From Chromobacteriaceae bacterium (lineage in GTDB: Bacteria; Pseudomonadota; Gammaproteobacteria; Burkholderiales; Aquaspirillaceae), in the NCBI GenBank assembly GCA_030151505.1, contig JASLDQ010000392.1, forward strand, positions 1 to 6,832: DNA of 6,832 nt, in the 5' to 3' direction. Positions 6,056-6,832 of the stretch are shown here, piece by piece. Each line of letters starts with the position of its first letter. The stretch's first letter is position 1. Position numbers and translations under genes: made by a program. The notes beneath the pieces are model-generated. The model searched no databases, was not told the origin of the DNA, and was given only the letters and a program-made list of their open reading frames with translations.

Positions 6056-6832
6056 TTACACGCCCAGCGCCGCCGACAGCAACTGACGGGTGTACTCTTG
6101 TTGCGGCGCAGCAAACACATCGGTGGTTGCCCCGCCCTCCACCGCCCGGCCGTTTTTCATCACGATCACGTCATGCGCAATGGCGCGGATTACGGCCAGA
6201 TCATGTGAAATAAACAGGTAGCTCAGACCGTACTTGACCTGCAAGCGCTGCAGCAACTCCAGCACCTGCTTCTGGATAGAGACATCGAGCGCGCTGGTTG
6301 GCTCGTCCAGCAGCATCAGCTTCGGCTCCAGCACCAGAGCCCGGGCAATGGCGATGCGCTGGCGCTGGCCACCGGAAAATTCGTGCGGATAGCGTCCCAT
6401 CGCCGATTCATCCAGCCCGACCTCCGCCAGCATTGCTCCCACCCGTTCGCGCCGGGCGGCCACATCCAGATCGGGCCGATGCAGGGCCAGTCCCTCTCCA
6501 ATGATTTCCTCCACCGTCATCCGCGGCGACAATGACGAATACGGATCCTGAAACACCACCTGCGCATTGCGGCGCATGGCACGCAAGGCCGGCTTGTCGA
6601 GCGAAAACACCTCCATCCCCGCCAGCACCACCCGCCCGCTAGCCGGCAGGAGTCGCAACAGCGCCAGCCCGAGCGTGGTCTTGCCCGAACCGGACTCGCC
6701 CACGATACCCAGCGTGCGCCCGGCCGCGACCCGACAGGAAATTCCGTCCACCGCCAGGGTGTACTCGCGCTTGAACCAGCCGGCACGGCGGCTGAAGGTC
6801 ACGCTCACATCCTCAGCCTGCAACAAGGTCTC
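6056..6832 (-). CDS. Peptide ABC transporter ATP-binding protein, YejF-like (C-terminal part, 5' end outside window)
   Basis: This is an ABC ATPase that powers uptake of peptides or related compounds across the inner membrane. About 258 residues are visible and form a complete nucleotide-binding domain. Counting from the TTG at 6826, it has Walker A GESGSGKT (43-50), Q-loop Q93 in [13 protein letters not shown], signature SGGQRQR (151-157), Walker [13 protein letters not shown] (170-181) and H-loop H208 in ISHDL. The ending [13 protein letters not shown] is typical of peptide ABC ATPases. The closest match by eye is the second half of YejF, a double ATPase of about 530 residues that serves the YejABEF (microcin C) importer. 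The frame stays open to the right edge (codons for E, T, L before LQAEDVSV), so the TTG is unlikely to be a real start and the gene should continue beyond 6832. A single-domain DppF/OppF-type protein is the alternative. Confidence 0.88.
   Translation of the reverse strand, partial: ETLLQAEDVSVTFSRRAGWFKREYTLAVDGISCRVAAGRTLGIVGESGSGKTTLGLALLRLLPASGRVVLAGMEVFSLDKPALRAMRRNAQVVFQDPYSSLSPRMTVEEIIGEGLALHRPDLDVAARRERVGAMLAEVGLDESAMGRYPHEFSGGQRQRIAIARALVLEPKLMLLDEPTSALDVSIQKQVLELLQRLQVKYGLSYLFISHDLAVIRAIAHDVIVMKNGRAVEGGATTDVFAAPQQEYTRQLLSAALGV

Noticed and set aside
5926..6120. N-terminal extension of thioredoxin starting at 6120
   Set aside because: The extension would overlap the end of the ABC ATPase gene and pass through the likely trxA promoter. 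The ATG at 5925 has a good ribosome-binding site and gives the standard 109-residue protein.
6056..6826. Complete single-domain ABC ATPase starting at the TTG at 6826
   Set aside because: The frame remains open to the window edge, the residues before the TTG fit the linker of a YejF-like double ATPase, and TTG would be an unlikely start without a visible ribosome-binding site.
1..6832. Neisseria-type DNA uptake sequences, CRISPR repeats, insertion sequences or tRNA genes
   Set aside because: Reading both strands, I found no GCCGTCTGAA core, no regularly spaced repeats, no transposase or terminal repeats and no tRNA-like sequence.

Overview
The window reads as ordinary chromosome of a betaproteobacterium, most likely of the order Neisseriales (Chromobacteriaceae-like). 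The reasons are a moderately GC-rich composition, a NadC with the GGG-x-NQR variant common in betaproteobacteria, a trxA-rho gene pair, and an rRNA promoter and leader of betaproteobacterial style. The genus is inference. I saw no Neisseria-type DNA uptake sequence (GCCGTCTGAA).

Layout from left to right. Positions 1-159 hold the promoter and boxA-bearing leader of an rRNA operon transcribed leftward; its 16S gene would lie beyond the left edge. Positions 267-1717 are a two-gene leftward operon: a CbiM-superfamily membrane protein, then a NodJ-type ABC-2 permease joined to it by a TGATG stop/start overlap. No ATPase gene accompanies them. nadC (quinolinate phosphoribosyltransferase) is the only rightward gene, at 1889-2731. 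It faces the leftward nudL-like CoA pyrophosphatase gene (2867-3484) across a perfect bidirectional terminator. Immediately upstream of nudL is a TRIC/UPF0126 two-repeat channel gene (3489-4106). Next come rho (4204-5460) with its own intrinsic terminator, trxA (5596-5925), and the C-terminal ABC domain of a YejF-like peptide-transport ATPase that runs off the right edge (6056-6832, partial). No stretch over 300 bases lacks a gene.

The genes are largely housekeeping: NAD synthesis, CoA turnover, thiol redox, transcription termination and peptide uptake. I found no defence system, mobile element, CRISPR array or obvious new system. The observations most worth a second look concern regulation. 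The G-poor, C-rich rho leader has no Shine-Dalgarno sequence and looks like a Rho autoregulation target. Homopolymeric C8 and G7 runs sit inside the likely promoter spacers of nadC and trxA. An ABC permease without an ATPase is coupled to a CbiM-like protein that lacks the metal-binding N-terminus.
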